A stretch of DNA of 64,000 bases from Pseudonocardia autotrophica (GTDB lineage: Bacteria; Actinomycetota; Actinomycetes; Mycobacteriales; Pseudonocardiaceae), in assembly GCF_003945385.1 (NCBI RefSeq), contig NZ_AP018920.1:6882001-6946000 (forward strand), read 5' to 3'. The notes beneath the pieces are model-generated. The model saw only the letters and a list, made by a program, of their open reading frames with translations. It made no database searches and had not been told where the DNA came from. The translations under genes were made by a program, and so were the position numbers. How positions within the stretch are numbered: position 1 is the first letter of the stretch; every line of letters starts with the position of its first letter. Shown here in pieces: positions 1-8,297 of this stretch.

Positions 1-1
1 G

Positions 2-40
2 CGGGTCCGGGTGAAGGTCACCGGAACGAAGGAGTCGTGA
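2..40 (+). CDS. C-terminal tail of an upstream gene (partial)
   Basis: The last twelve codons of a frame entering from the left read RVRVKVTGTKES and stop at TGA 38-40. The stop overlaps the ATG of the next gene (TGATG), which suggests translational coupling. Basic, valine-rich tails like this occur in the DUF6286/Asp23-type proteins found beside AmaP, but too little is visible to assign a family. Confidence 0.45.
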   Translation, partial: RVRVKVTGTKES

Positions 41-639
41 TGGCCGCCGCGAACCCCCCGGCCCGCCTCAACCGGAGCCTGCTGCTGCTGATCGGCCTCG
101 TGCTGCTGATCGCGGGCGCGGCCGGGCTGGCGTTCGGCAGCGGATCGCTGCGGTCGCTGCTGCCCGGGCTCGATCCGTCCGCCCCGCTGCTGCCCGGCGC
201 GCTCGACCCGCCGGCCTGGGTGCCGTGGGTGACGCTGGCGGCGGCCGTCGTCGTCGGGCTGCTGGCGCTGCGCTGGCTGCTGGCCCAGGCCCGGCGCCGG
301 CCGCGGACCTCGGACTGGACACTGCCCGCCGCGCAGGTCGCCGGCCGCGACGCCGGGATCACCCGGCTGCACTCCGATCACGCCGCCGCCGCGCTCGCCG
401 CCGACGTCGAGTCCTACGACGGGGTCCAGCGGGCCGCCGCGGTGCTCGTCGGCGACCGGACCCGGCCGGTAGTGCACCTCGACGTCACCGCGGAGACCGG
501 GGCCGACCTGGCCACGCTGCGGGACCTGATCGACGACCACGCACTGCCCCGGCTGCTCTCCGCGCTCGGCGCCGAGGGCGGGCGGACCGAGCTGGTGCTG
601 CGGCTGGTGGAGCCGAAGCGGACCTCGCGCGTCGGCTAG
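40..639 (+). CDS. AmaP-like alkaline shock membrane anchor protein
   Basis: A 199-residue protein with two hydrophobic segments near the N-terminus (about residues 13-33 and 65-85) and a soluble C-terminal half. The half contains VHLDVTAETGADLATL and a short alpha-helical region, as in actinobacterial AmaP proteins that anchor Asp23/Gls24 proteins at the membrane. ATG 40 is preferred over GTG 37 because AAGGAG at 29-34 is well spaced for it. The start overlaps the preceding stop, so it is probably the last gene of an alkaline-shock operon lying mostly outside the window. Its stop shares the CTAG at 636-639 with the convergent gene. The family call rests on topology and a weak motif. Confidence 0.6.
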   Translation: MAAANPPARLNRSLLLLIGLVLLIAGAAGLAFGSGSLRSLLPGLDPSAPLLPGALDPPAWVPWVTLAAAVVVGLLALRWLLAQARRRPRTSDWTLPAAQVAGRDAGITRLHSDHAAAALAADVESYDGVQRAAAVLVGDRTRPVVHLDVTAETGADLATLRDLIDDHALPRLLSALGAEGGRTELVLRLVEPKRTSRVG

Positions 640-1463
640 CGCGAACCGTCCACGAAGGTCCCGGCGATCCGCAGGCCGCTGCCGCCCGCGATCCGCAGCA
701 GCCCGGCCAACGCGATCACCAGCCCGGCCATCTCGCAGGTCTCCTCGGCGCCGGCCAGCAGGTTGTAGCCGAACGCGTGCACGTCGCCGGTCTGCTCGAA
801 CACCGCACCACCGACGGCTTCCAGGCCCACCGCGCCGAACAGGAACACCGCCGCACCGGCGATCACGATCCAGCTGCCCGGGCGACGCAGCAGCATCGGC
901 AGGCAGAGCACCGCGACGATCAGGACCAGCACCGATGCCGGGATGATCCAGGCGTAGGTCAGCAGGCCGCTGGTCCCGAACGTGGTGTGGATGATCCAGC
1001 CGATCTGCTCGTGGTTCGCGGCGGTCTCGTCCATCGCGACGACCGCGCAGGCCAGGCTCAGCAGGATCCACCGCCAGCGCTCCCGGCGCACCGAGTTCGC
1101 CGCGATCAGCGCGAGGACCGCGGCGTTCGCCAGGTGCACCGCCGAGCTGAACCAGGTGGAGATGTTCAGCTCGTTGCCGAGCCGGATCGGTGCCGGGATC
1201 TCGAACCCGGGGCGGCCGATCCCGTACACGGCGGCTCCGAAGTGGGCGATCGCGAGCAGCGCCGCGATCACCCCGGCGACGGTCACCACCCGGGACGGCC
1301 GCAGCAGGGCCAGGTGCGGCGCCCCGACCGGCGGCTGCGCCGCCGGGGACGGCTCGGCGGGCGCGGGGGCCCGGGCACCCGCCTCGCGGTCGTCGAACCG
1401 CGGGATCACCTCGGTCGCCGGGTCCTCGTCGGCGCTGCGCGCCAGGTGGTGCTGGGCGGTCAT
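636..1463 (-). CDS. Multi-pass membrane protein of unknown function
   Basis: A 275-residue protein with a Pro/Ala-rich cytoplasmic N-terminus of about 55 residues, followed by roughly six transmembrane segments. Conserved-looking polar patches lie between or inside the helices (MDETAANHEQIG, and GAEETCEMAG before the last helix). Such acidic/His residues within a membrane bundle could bind metal or heme, but I recognise no family. The gene is convergent with the AmaP-like gene and shares the CTAG stop overlap with it. The 200 bp upstream (1464-1664) hold no further gene and no motif I can name. Confidence 0.7.
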   Translation of the reverse strand: MTAQHHLARSADEDPATEVIPRFDDREAGARAPAPAEPSPAAQPPVGAPHLALLRPSRVVTVAGVIAALLAIAHFGAAVYGIGRPGFEIPAPIRLGNELNISTWFSSAVHLANAAVLALIAANSVRRERWRWILLSLACAVVAMDETAANHEQIGWIIHTTFGTSGLLTYAWIIPASVLVLIVAVLCLPMLLRRPGSWIVIAGAAVFLFGAVGLEAVGGAVFEQTGDVHAFGYNLLAGAEETCEMAGLVIALAGLLRIAGGSGLRIAGTFVDGSR

Positions 1464-1664
1464 GTCCCCTCCTTCTGCGCGGCCGGGGGAGTCGGCCCGC
1501 CGCCGCGTCCGGGTGGCTCCGCGTCGTTCGGGGAACGGGAGGCGCAGGACAGGCGTCGGGACGTCGGCCGTCAGGTGACTGCAAGGTAAACGAGCGTCCG
1601 CCCGGCAGGAAACGCGGTATCGGTCCGCAACGCAACGATCACCCCGGGTGGGGCCCCCTGCCGG

Positions 1665-2609
1665 TCACGACCAGGGGCGGGCCGAGCGGGCCGTCCAGTA
1701 CCGCTCGGCAGGCTCGGCCAGCGCGGCCAGCTCGTCGGCGGCCCCGGCCGGGACCGTCCACCGCGCACCGTCGACATTGCTGCCGAGCTGTGCGGTGTCC
1801 ACCGGCCCCAGCAGCACCCGCCACGCCCACGGATTGGCCAGCGCCACGGCGACGGCCAGCTGGTCCACCGGCACGCCGAACCGATCGGCGAGCGCGACGG
1901 CGGCGGGATCTCCGCCCGGAGCCAGCCTGCCGTTCGCGAACACCTCCTTGAGGATCACCAGGGCACCGGTGCCTGCCGCCTCGGCGAGCGCGGGCCCGGC
2001 CGAGGGCTCGAGCGGATTCCAGGTGGACTGGAACGAGGTGAACAGCGGCTCGCCGTCCACCCGCACCTCCAGCGCGCGGCGTACCGCGTCGGCCTGCGCG
2101 GGACCGGAGGTGGAGATCCCGATCCGGACGCCGCGCTCGCGCAGGTGCGCGAGCGCGCGGTGCACCCTGGTGTCGTCGAGCACGCCGGTGTCCAGCGTCG
2201 CCGAGTGCACGTGGTAGATCCCGAGCCGGTCACCGAGCAGCTCGCCGGTCAGCGCGTACTGCTCGGTGAAGGCGTCCAGCGAGTGGTCCTTGATCTCGTG
2301 GCGCTCCGCATCCATCCGCCAGCCGCCGACGTAGCGGTATCCCCACTTGGACCCGATCTCGACGTCGTCGATCTCCGGGTGGGCGGCCAGCCAGCCGGCC
2401 AGGAACTCCTCGGCGCGCCCGTAGGAGCGCGCGACGTCGAGGTAGCGGACGCCCGCCGCGTAGCCGGCGTCGAGCAGCTCGTGGGTGCGTGTCCGCAGGG
2501 TCTCGACGTCGCGGACGGCGCCGAGCCGCTCCGCGCGGCCGGAGGTGATGTAGGCGGGGCGGGCGATGGCGGCCAGACCGAGGCCGAGCCGGGACGCGGA
2601 GGCGGACAT
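1665..2609 (-). CDS. Aldo/keto reductase
   Basis: A 314-residue NADP(H)-dependent TIM-barrel oxidoreductase. The AKR tetrad is visible: Asp and Tyr in YLDVARSYGRAEEF, Lys in IGSKWGY, and His in IYHVHSA. The C-terminal half carries the cofactor-binding region (VILKEVFANGRL, LLGPVDTAQLGSN). The ATG at 2607-2609 (MSASASRLG) fits the family N-terminus; an in-frame upstream extension to 2705 is low-complexity and would run into the divergent chrB-like gene. The physiological carbonyl substrate is unknown. Confidence 0.85.
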   Translation of the reverse strand: MSASASRLGLGLAAIARPAYITSGRAERLGAVRDVETLRTRTHELLDAGYAAGVRYLDVARSYGRAEEFLAGWLAAHPEIDDVEIGSKWGYRYVGGWRMDAERHEIKDHSLDAFTEQYALTGELLGDRLGIYHVHSATLDTGVLDDTRVHRALAHLRERGVRIGISTSGPAQADAVRRALEVRVDGEPLFTSFQSTWNPLEPSAGPALAEAAGTGALVILKEVFANGRLAPGGDPAAVALADRFGVPVDQLAVAVALANPWAWRVLLGPVDTAQLGSNVDGARWTVPAGAADELAALAEPAERYWTARSARPWS

Positions 2610-2698
2610 GGGGACAGCCTGCCGTTCCGGGCCCGGAGCTGCCACCGGCGATGAAACACCTGTTGCATGTGCTTGACCCCGCCCGTAACGTCGCTCCC

Positions 2699-3253
2699 AT
2701 GCCAACCGAGGGCTGGGTCCTGCTGCTCGCCCAGTTGCCGGCCTCGCCGTCGAGTCCGCGGGTGACGCTGTGGCGGCGCGCCAGGGCCGCCGGCGCCGTC
2801 GGCCTGCAGAACGGCGCGTGGGTGCTGCCCGCCACCGACACCCACCGGGAGTTCTTCGACGGCCTGGCCGGCTACGTCCGGGAACACGGCGGCTCCGCGT
2901 ACGCGATGGAGACCGTCGCCCGCGACGACGACGGGATCGTCGCCCGGTTCCGCGCCGAGCGCGCCAAGGAGTTCGCCGAGTTCGCCGAGCGCACCGGCGC
3001 GCTGCTGGCCGAGCTGGAGAAGGAGTCGGCGCGCGACAACTTCTCCTTCGCCGAACTGGAGGAGAACGAGCAGGACATCGACCGGCTCACCGGCTGGCTG
3101 GCCAAGATCACGGCCCGGGACTTCTTCCCGGACGAACGACTCAAGGACGCCGAGGCCATGCTGGACCGCTGTCGCCGGTCGATGGAGGCCTTCACCGCGG
3201 CCGTCTACCGCGCCGAGGGTGTCGCGCCGGACCTGCCGCCGCGCGAGGAATGA
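2699..3253 (+). CDS. ChrB-like (N-terminal domain) protein
   Basis: A 184-residue protein beginning MPTEGWVLLLAQLPASPSS with RVTLWRRARAAGAVGLQNGAWVLP, characteristic of the ChrB N-terminal, PaaX-like winged-helix domain found with chromate-resistance genes. A helical, acidic second half follows. ATG 2699 is chosen over an earlier ATG at 2651 because the family alignment begins here. Its stop overlaps the ATG of the P-type ATPase (ATGA at 3250-3253), so the two are probably translated together. ChrA, the usual chromate exporter, is absent. A regulatory or sensory role for the ATPase is inference. Confidence 0.75.
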   Translation: MPTEGWVLLLAQLPASPSSPRVTLWRRARAAGAVGLQNGAWVLPATDTHREFFDGLAGYVREHGGSAYAMETVARDDDGIVARFRAERAKEFAEFAERTGALLAELEKESARDNFSFAELEENEQDIDRLTGWLAKITARDFFPDERLKDAEAMLDRCRRSMEAFTAAVYRAEGVAPDLPPREE

Positions 3254-5784
3254 GCGCGCACTCCGCGACCGCACACTCGGTCGTGGAGGATCTCGGAACC
3301 GACCCGGTGGCCGGACTGGACGACACCGAGGCCGCCGCCCGGCTCGCCGAGCACGGACCCAACCGGTGGGTCGTCCCCCGCCGGGTCACCTTCCGGCAGG
3401 TGCTCGCGGACGAGATCACCGAGCCGATGATGGTGCTGCTGGTCGCGGTGGCGGTGCTCTACGGCCTCTGGGGCCGCCTGGAGGACACCGTCGCCATCGT
3501 CGCGATCATCGTCGTGGTGGTGCTGGTCGAGGTGTTCGCCGAGTTCCGTGCGAAGTCGGTGATCGCCGCACTGGGGACACTGACCGCCCCGACCACACCG
3601 GTGCTGCGCGCCGGCCGCACCCGCTCGGTCCCGACCGAGGACCTGGTGCCCGGCGACGTGCTCCCACTGGCGGCCGGCGCCCGGATCGCCGCGGACGTCC
3701 GGCTCACCGAGACCTGGGGCCTGCGGATCGACGAGTCCGCGCTGACCGGCGAGTCGGTGGCCGCCGCCAAGGACGCCCGGCGGGTGCTCGACGAGGCAGT
3801 TCCGCTCGGCGACCGCGCCAATCTGGCGTTCGCCGGTACCACCGTCGTCGCCGGGCGGGCCCGCGGTGTCGTCGTCGCCACCGGGACCTCGACCGAGCTG
3901 GGTGCGATCACCGGTCTGATCGTCGCCGGGCGACCACCGCGCACCCCGCTGCAGCAGGCCATGCGGGACCTGTCGAAGGCGCTCGCGACGCTGGCGATCG
4001 GGTTCAGCGTGCTGGTCCCACTGATCGGTGTGCTGGGCGGGCAGCCGTGGCGGGACATGGTGCTGACCGGGTTGACGCTCGCGTTCGCGACCGTCCCCGA
4101 GGAACTCCCGATCATCATCAGCCTGGTGCTGGGGCTCGGCGCGCACCGGCTGTCCCGGCGCCGCGGGCTGGTCCGCAGGCTGCGCGCCGCCGAGACCCTC
4201 GGCGCGGTCACCGTCATCGCGACCGACAAGACCGGCACGCTGACCGAGAACCGGATGGCGGTCGACCACGCGGAACCGGTGGCCGGCACCACTGACGAGC
4301 TGCTCGCCGCCGGCGCCGCCTGCACCGAGGCGACCCCGGAACCCGACGGTGGCTGGGCAGGCGACCCGACCGATGTCGCGTTCCTGGTCGCGGCCCGCGA
4401 CCGCGGTCTGCCACCGGCGCCGGAACCGGTGCGCCGGTTCGCCTTCGATCCGGTCCGCGAATCGATGACGGTGGTGCTGGCGGACCACCGGGTCGTCACC
4501 ACCGGGGCCCCGGAGTCGGTGCTCGCCCGCTGCCGGGTGGCGGATCCGGCGGTACTCGCCCGCGCGGAGCAGCTCGCAGCCATGGGCCTGCGGGTGATCG
4601 CGGTCGCGACCCGGACGGCCACCGAGCTCCCCGGCCGGGTCGAGGACGCCGAGCGGGACCTGGAGCTCACCGGGCTCGTCGCGCTGTCCGACCCACCCCG
4701 GCCCGGAGCGGCCGGCGCGATCGACGCGGCGCACCGCGCCGGCATCCGGGTGCTGATGGTGACCGGCGACCATCCGGCGTGCGCCCGAGCGGTCGCCGCG
4801 CAGGTCGGGATCCCCGGTGCCGAGCTGCTCACCGGCCCGGAGCTGGACCTGCTCGGCGACGACGACCTCGCCGCCGCCCTCACCCGGGTGACGCTGTTCG
4901 CCCGGGTGACCCCCGCCCACAAGCTGCGGCTGGTCACCGCGCTGCAGGACGGCGGGGAGGTCGTCGCGGTCACCGGGGACGGGGTGAACGACGCCCCGGC
5001 GCTGGCCCGCGCCGACGTCGGCGTCGCGATGGGGTCGTCGGGCACCGACGTCGCCCGGGACGCCGCCGATCTGGTCCTCGCCGACGACGACGTCTCCACC
5101 CTCACCCGCGCACTGCGCGAGGGCCGCACGCTGCACGACAACCTGCGCAAGGGCGTGAAGTACTACCTGGCCTGCAAGGCGGGCCTGGTGGCGACGGCCG
5201 CGGCCGGGGTCGCCGCCGGCCTGCCGATCCCGTTCGCGCCGATCCAGATCGTCGTCCTGGAGATGTACATGGACGTCGCGGGCACGGCGACCTTCGCCGC
5301 CGAGCGCAGCGAGCGCGACGCGATGGACCGGCGGCCACGGGGCAGGTCGGAGCGCTTCCTCGACCGGCCGCTGGTGGCCGATCTGCTGGCCGGCGGCGCC
5401 TCGCTGTTCGCCGCGGTCGGCGGGCTCTACCTGGTCTCGTCGTACACCGGGACGGACACCGCGACCGCACAGACACTCGCCTTCGTGGGCTGGATGTCGG
5501 GCTACCTCGCGCTGGCCTGGGTGATGCGGACCGAACGCACGCCGCTGCTGCGGGCCGGGCTGTTCTCGAACCGGTTCCTGCCACTGTGGACGATGGTGAC
5601 GGCGGCGTCGCTGGCCATGGTCATGACGGTGCCCCCGCTGCGGGCGGCGCTGCGGCTGGTGCCGCTGACCGGCGCCCAGTGGCTCACGGCGGTGCTGGTG
5701 CCGGTGCTCGCGGTGTCCTGGATCGAGGTGCGCAAGACGCTGCGCGCGCGGCGCCCGGCCGATCGTGCTACACCACCTTCGTGA
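3250..5784 (+). CDS. P-type cation-transporting ATPase
   Basis: An 844-residue P2-type ATPase. An N-terminal cation-ATPase domain is followed by TM1-2, the actuator loop with TGES (Thr166), TM4 with the PEELP ion-binding motif, the phosphorylation site DKTGTLT (Asp326), the nucleotide domain, and the hinge GDGVNDAPAL (about residue 576). A C-terminal membrane bundle closes the protein. This architecture is that of Ca2+/Mg2+-type transporters rather than the heavy-metal P1B class, since there are no N-terminal CXXC domains and no CPC motif. It is coupled to the ChrB-like gene upstream (ATGA) and to the hydrolase downstream (GTGA). The transported ion cannot be determined. Confidence 0.9.
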   Translation: MSAHSATAHSVVEDLGTDPVAGLDDTEAAARLAEHGPNRWVVPRRVTFRQVLADEITEPMMVLLVAVAVLYGLWGRLEDTVAIVAIIVVVVLVEVFAEFRAKSVIAALGTLTAPTTPVLRAGRTRSVPTEDLVPGDVLPLAAGARIAADVRLTETWGLRIDESALTGESVAAAKDARRVLDEAVPLGDRANLAFAGTTVVAGRARGVVVATGTSTELGAITGLIVAGRPPRTPLQQAMRDLSKALATLAIGFSVLVPLIGVLGGQPWRDMVLTGLTLAFATVPEELPIIISLVLGLGAHRLSRRRGLVRRLRAAETLGAVTVIATDKTGTLTENRMAVDHAEPVAGTTDELLAAGAACTEATPEPDGGWAGDPTDVAFLVAARDRGLPPAPEPVRRFAFDPVRESMTVVLADHRVVTTGAPESVLARCRVADPAVLARAEQLAAMGLRVIAVATRTATELPGRVEDAERDLELTGLVALSDPPRPGAAGAIDAAHRAGIRVLMVTGDHPACARAVAAQVGIPGAELLTGPELDLLGDDDLAAALTRVTLFARVTPAHKLRLVTALQDGGEVVAVTGDGVNDAPALARADVGVAMGSSGTDVARDAADLVLADDDVSTLTRALREGRTLHDNLRKGVKYYLACKAGLVATAAAGVAAGLPIPFAPIQIVVLEMYMDVAGTATFAAERSERDAMDRRPRGRSERFLDRPLVADLLAGGASLFAAVGGLYLVSSYTGTDTATAQTLAFVGWMSGYLALAWVMRTERTPLLRAGLFSNRFLPLWTMVTAASLAMVMTVPPLRAALRLVPLTGAQWLTAVLVPVLAVSWIEVRKTLRARRPADRATPPS

Positions 5785-6527
5785 CTACCGCCCCGGTCCT
5801 GTCCCGGTCGGCCCCCGAGCCGCCGCGCACCGTCACCGTCGGGGAGCACCCCGACCAGGTCCTCGATCTGTGGCCGGACGGGGAGCCCGGACGCCCGCTG
5901 GTCGCGCTCGTGCACGGCGGGTTCTGGCGGCCCCGGTTCGACCGGGTGCACCTGCGACCGATGGCGGGCGCGCTCAACGAGGCGGGCTGGCCGGTGGCCT
6001 CGCTGGAGTACCGGCGGATCCCCGGCGACCCGGCGGCGACGGTCGCCGACGTGCTGGCCGGGCTGCGCGCGGCACACGAGCACTCCGGCCCGGTCGTCGC
6101 GGTCGGCCACTCCGCGGGCGGGCACCTGGTGCTGCACGCGGCCGCAACCGAGCCCGGCCTGGTCCACGGAACCGTCGCGCTGGCACCGGTCGCCGATCTC
6201 GCGCTCGCCGACGACCGCGATCTGGGCGACGGCGCGGTGCGCGAGTACCTGGGCGGGCCGGCGGCGGAGCATCCGGAGCTGGACCCGGCGCTGCGACCGA
6301 CGCCGCCAGGGCCGGTGACGATCGTGCACGGCGACACCGACGACCGCGTCCCGCTCGCGATCTCGGAGTCCTACCTGGCTCGGCATCCGGGCACCCGGCT
6401 GGTGGTCCTGCCCGGGGTGGAGCACTTCGGCGTCGTCGATCCGCAGTCGGACGCCTGGGCCGCAGTGGCAGCCGAGATCGCGACGTTCGGGACATCTCCG
6501 CCGGGACCGCTAGCCTCCGGCGGGTGA
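5781..6527 (+). CDS. Alpha/beta hydrolase
   Basis: A 248-residue alpha/beta hydrolase. The oxyanion motif HGGFW comes near residue 45, the nucleophile elbow is GHSAGGH, the acidic residue lies in HGDTDDRV and the catalytic His in GVEHF. HGGFW plus GHSAGGH resembles small esterases and arylformamidase-like enzymes. The GTG start at 5781 overlaps the ATPase stop (GTGA). The next gene's start overlaps its stop in turn, so it sits in the middle of a four-gene coupled unit. The substrate is unknown. Confidence 0.85.
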   Translation: MTTAPVLSRSAPEPPRTVTVGEHPDQVLDLWPDGEPGRPLVALVHGGFWRPRFDRVHLRPMAGALNEAGWPVASLEYRRIPGDPAATVADVLAGLRAAHEHSGPVVAVGHSAGGHLVLHAAATEPGLVHGTVALAPVADLALADDRDLGDGAVREYLGGPAAEHPELDPALRPTPPGPVTIVHGDTDDRVPLAISESYLARHPGTRLVVLPGVEHFGVVDPQSDAWAAVAAEIATFGTSPPGPLASGG

Positions 6528-6988
6528 ATGCGCCCGGGGAGCCACCCCGCCACCAGCTCGCGATGACCGTCCTGATGACCCCGGACATGGCCAACTTCTC
6601 CGGCAACGTGCACGGCGGGTCGATCCTCAAGCTGCTCGATCAGGTCGCGTTCAGCTGCGCGAGCCGCTGGGCCCAGACCTACGTCGTGACGCTGTCGGTG
6701 GACCGGGTCCGCTTCCGCGAGCCGATCTACATCGGGGAGCTGGTGACGTTCCAGGCCTCGGTCAACCACACCGGCCGCAGCTCGATGGAGGTCGGGATCC
6801 GGGTGGCCACCGAGAACATCACCGAGCACACCCGGCGGCACGCGATCAGCTGCTACTTCACGATGGTCGCGATGGACGAGGACCGCCGCCCGGTGCCGGT
6901 ACCGGAGCTGGTCCCCGGCACCGACGAGGAGCGTCGGCGCTGGAGCGACGCCCGGGCCCGGCGCGACCGGCGCCGATCGGCGGGCTGA
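6524..6988 (+). CDS. Acyl-CoA thioesterase (hotdog fold)
   Basis: A 154-residue hotdog protein of the acyl-CoA thioesterase (YciA/Acot) family. It has the hallmark GNVHGGSILKLLDQVAF segment early, followed by VTLSVDRVRFREPIYIGELV and YFTMVAMDEDRRPVPVPEL. It would hydrolyse fatty acyl-CoA to free acid and CoA. The GTG start overlaps the hydrolase stop (GTGA). It is the last gene of the ChrB-like/ATPase unit and is followed by a strong palindromic terminator. Confidence 0.88.
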   Translation: MNAPGEPPRHQLAMTVLMTPDMANFSGNVHGGSILKLLDQVAFSCASRWAQTYVVTLSVDRVRFREPIYIGELVTFQASVNHTGRSSMEVGIRVATENITEHTRRHAISCYFTMVAMDEDRRPVPVPELVPGTDEERRRWSDARARRDRRRSAG

Positions 6989-7021
6989 ACCGGCCCCTGC
7001 CCACCGCCCCCGGACACGGCA

Positions 7022-7055
7022 GTGCCCCCGTCGACCGGCCGGTCGACGGGGGCAC
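7022..7055. terminator. Bidirectional terminator, perfect 34-bp palindrome
   Basis: Two 17-bp arms (7022-7038 and 7039-7055) are exactly complementary with no spacer, the centre being CCGG. It lies between the stop of the thioesterase gene (6988) and the stop of the convergent secreted-protein gene (7068), where a shared terminator is expected. There is no long T-tract, as is usual in GC-rich actinobacteria. Confidence 0.7.
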
Positions 7056-7067
7056 GACGAGAGACGA

Positions 7068-7463
7068 TCAGCCGATCGAGTCGCCGGCGCCGGCCTCCTG
7101 CGCGCAGGCGTCGGACTGGTCGGTGACCGAGTCGCCCGACTTCGTCTTCGCGTCGCCGCCGAGGCCCAGGGCACCGGTCAGGCCGTTGAGCAGCGCGCCG
7201 CTCTCGACCGGGACCTGCCCGCCGAGCACGTTCACCGGGATGTTGTTGTTGCAGACCTGGATCGGCACGTTGATGTTGTTGCCGTTCAGGGCGCCGACCA
7301 GACCGCCGTCGGCGCTCTTGTCGATCGCGCCGCCGTCGTGCGAGCCGTGGTGCTTCGCGTCCTTCGAGCTCTCGGCGGCGTAGTCACCGGCGAACGCCAG
7401 CGGGCTGACCGCGAGCAGGGTGGCGGCGGACGCCGCGACGATGATTCCGGCCTTCTTCAGCAC
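7068..7463 (-). CDS. Chaplin-like small secreted protein (paralogue 1)
   Basis: A 131-residue protein with a clear Sec signal peptide (MLKKAGIIVAASAATLLAV, cleavage near AFA-GD). The mature region contains GNNINVPIQVCNNN and NVLGGQVPV, resembling the beta-strand, Asn/Val-rich chaplin repeat. Two Cys flank the region (VCNNN and SDACAQ). A second copy of the gene lies directly upstream. Start is GTG 7463 with RBS CAGGAG. Chaplins are surface-active amyloid proteins that coat aerial hyphae; assignment to that role is inference because the match to the canonical repeat is partial. A conserved promoter and hairpin precede it. Confidence 0.7.
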   Translation of the reverse strand: MLKKAGIIVAASAATLLAVSPLAFAGDYAAESSKDAKHHGSHDGGAIDKSADGGLVGALNGNNINVPIQVCNNNIPVNVLGGQVPVESGALLNGLTGALGLGGDAKTKSGDSVTDQSDACAQEAGAGDSIG

Positions 7464-7519
7464 AGTTTTCTTCTCCTGATGAGTCTCGAGCCCGTGCGAA
7501 GACGGCCCCGGTTACCTGC

Positions 7520-7552
7520 CGGCACGCTGACAAAACGGGGGAGCCCGTGCCG
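7520..7552 (-). promoter_or_regulatory. Conserved leader inverted repeat of paralogue 1
   Basis: Arms CGGCACG (7520-7526) and CGTGCCG (7546-7552) flank a 19-base loop. On the gene strand it lies about 57-89 bases before the GTG. The whole block, including loop bases GGCTCCCCC and TTTTGTCAG, recurs before paralogue 2, so it is probably functional: an mRNA hairpin or a protein-binding operator. Confidence 0.55.
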
Positions 7553-7625
7553 ACTGCGCTGCAATCTATCCACCGGACACCCCGGAAACAATTTCGTTGA
7601 CCCCATCGAGTGGCGATATCACTGT

Positions 7626-7639
7626 GCGTATGGTTACTC
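7626..7639 (-). promoter_or_regulatory. Conserved promoter-like element of paralogue 1
   Basis: On the gene strand this reads GAGTAACCATACGC, identical to 8298-8311 upstream of paralogue 2 and at nearly the same distance from the start codon (163 versus 159 bases). Further matches follow in both copies (AGT, ATAT, CGATGG). A GTAAC core is known in binding sites of chaplin-controlling regulators such as BldN-type sigma factors and MtrA; which protein binds here is not shown. Apart from this element and the hairpin, the gene-free stretch 7464-7785 holds only the paralogue 2 terminator. Confidence 0.55.
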
Positions 7640-7732
7640 CCACGATACGGTTGTCCGGAAATCGGGCGAACCGCCCGCGATTCCGGGATCCGCACACACA
7701 GCGTGTCCGGCGAGGGGCTCGGAAACACGAAA

Positions 7733-7764
7733 GTGCCCCGGGGCCGCGTACGGTCCCGGGGCAC
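7733..7764 (-). terminator. Hairpin terminator after paralogue 2
   Basis: Arms GTGCCCCGGG (7733-7742) and CCCGGGGCAC (7755-7764) are perfectly complementary around a 12-base loop, about 20 bases past the stop of the gene ending at 7786. Confidence 0.6.
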
Positions 7765-7785
7765 CCCCGGCGATCTCAGGGACGA

Positions 7786-8139
7786 TCAGTTGTCGATCGA
7801 GTCCCCGGCGCCGGCCTCCTGCGCGCAGGTGTCCGACTGGTCGGTGGCCGAGTCGCCCGAGCGCGCCTGGCCCTCGCCCGCGATGCCGGCGGCACCGGTC
7901 AGACCGTTGGCGGCGGCCGCGTCCTCGACCGGAACCTGGACACCCAGCACGTTGACCGGGACGTTGTTGTTGCAGGCCTGGACCGGCACCTGGGCGTTGT
8001 TGCCGTTCACGCCCGCGACGACACCCTTGGCGTCCTTGTCGATCACGTTGCCGTCGTTGCCGGCGAACGCGAGCGGGGTCAGCGCGAGCAGGCCCGCGGC
8101 GGACGCGGCGACGACGAGGCCGGCCTTCTTCTTCAGCAC
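7786..8139 (-). CDS. Chaplin-like small secreted protein (paralogue 2)
   Basis: A 117-residue secreted protein with signal peptide MLKKKAGLVVAASAAGLLAL. It is closely related to the downstream gene: GNNAQVPVQACNNNVPVNVL corresponds to the paralogue's repeat region, and both end in a near-identical CAQEAGAGDSI tail with two Cys in the same places. It lacks the His/Ser-rich insert (KHHGSHDGG) of paralogue 1. Start is GTG 8139 with an AGGAG RBS. The two genes are separate transcription units, since each has its own promoter element, leader hairpin and terminator. This suggests a recent tandem duplication. Confidence 0.7.
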   Translation of the reverse strand: MLKKKAGLVVAASAAGLLALTPLAFAGNDGNVIDKDAKGVVAGVNGNNAQVPVQACNNNVPVNVLGVQVPVEDAAAANGLTGAAGIAGEGQARSGDSATDQSDTCAQEAGAGDSIDN

Positions 8140-8190
8140 AGTTCTTCTCCTGATGAGTTACGGGACGCGGATCCGCGGTCCCGGCACCTG

Positions 8191-8226
8191 CCGGCACGCT
8201 GACAAAAAAGGGGGAGCCCGTGCCGG
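8191..8226 (-). promoter_or_regulatory. Conserved leader inverted repeat of paralogue 2
   Basis: Arms CCGGCACG (8191-8198) and CGTGCCGG (8219-8226) with a 20-base loop, 52-87 bases before the GTG at 8139. It is the same element as at 7520-7552. Confidence 0.55.
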
Positions 8227-8297
8227 CTGCAAACAAGGTAACGGCCGGAATCGTCGCCATCAAACTCGGCAACACCATCGTGCCCGCATATTACTCA

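Noticed and set aside
2651..2698. A start at ATG 2651 for the ChrB-like protein
   Set aside because: The extra 16 residues do not match the family N-terminus and would occupy most of the 89-bp divergent promoter region.
7520..7552. A c-di-AMP (ydaO) riboswitch upstream of the chaplin-like genes
   Set aside because: GGGGGAGCC-like bases appear only on the strand opposite to the genes, and the rest of the ydaO consensus is missing.
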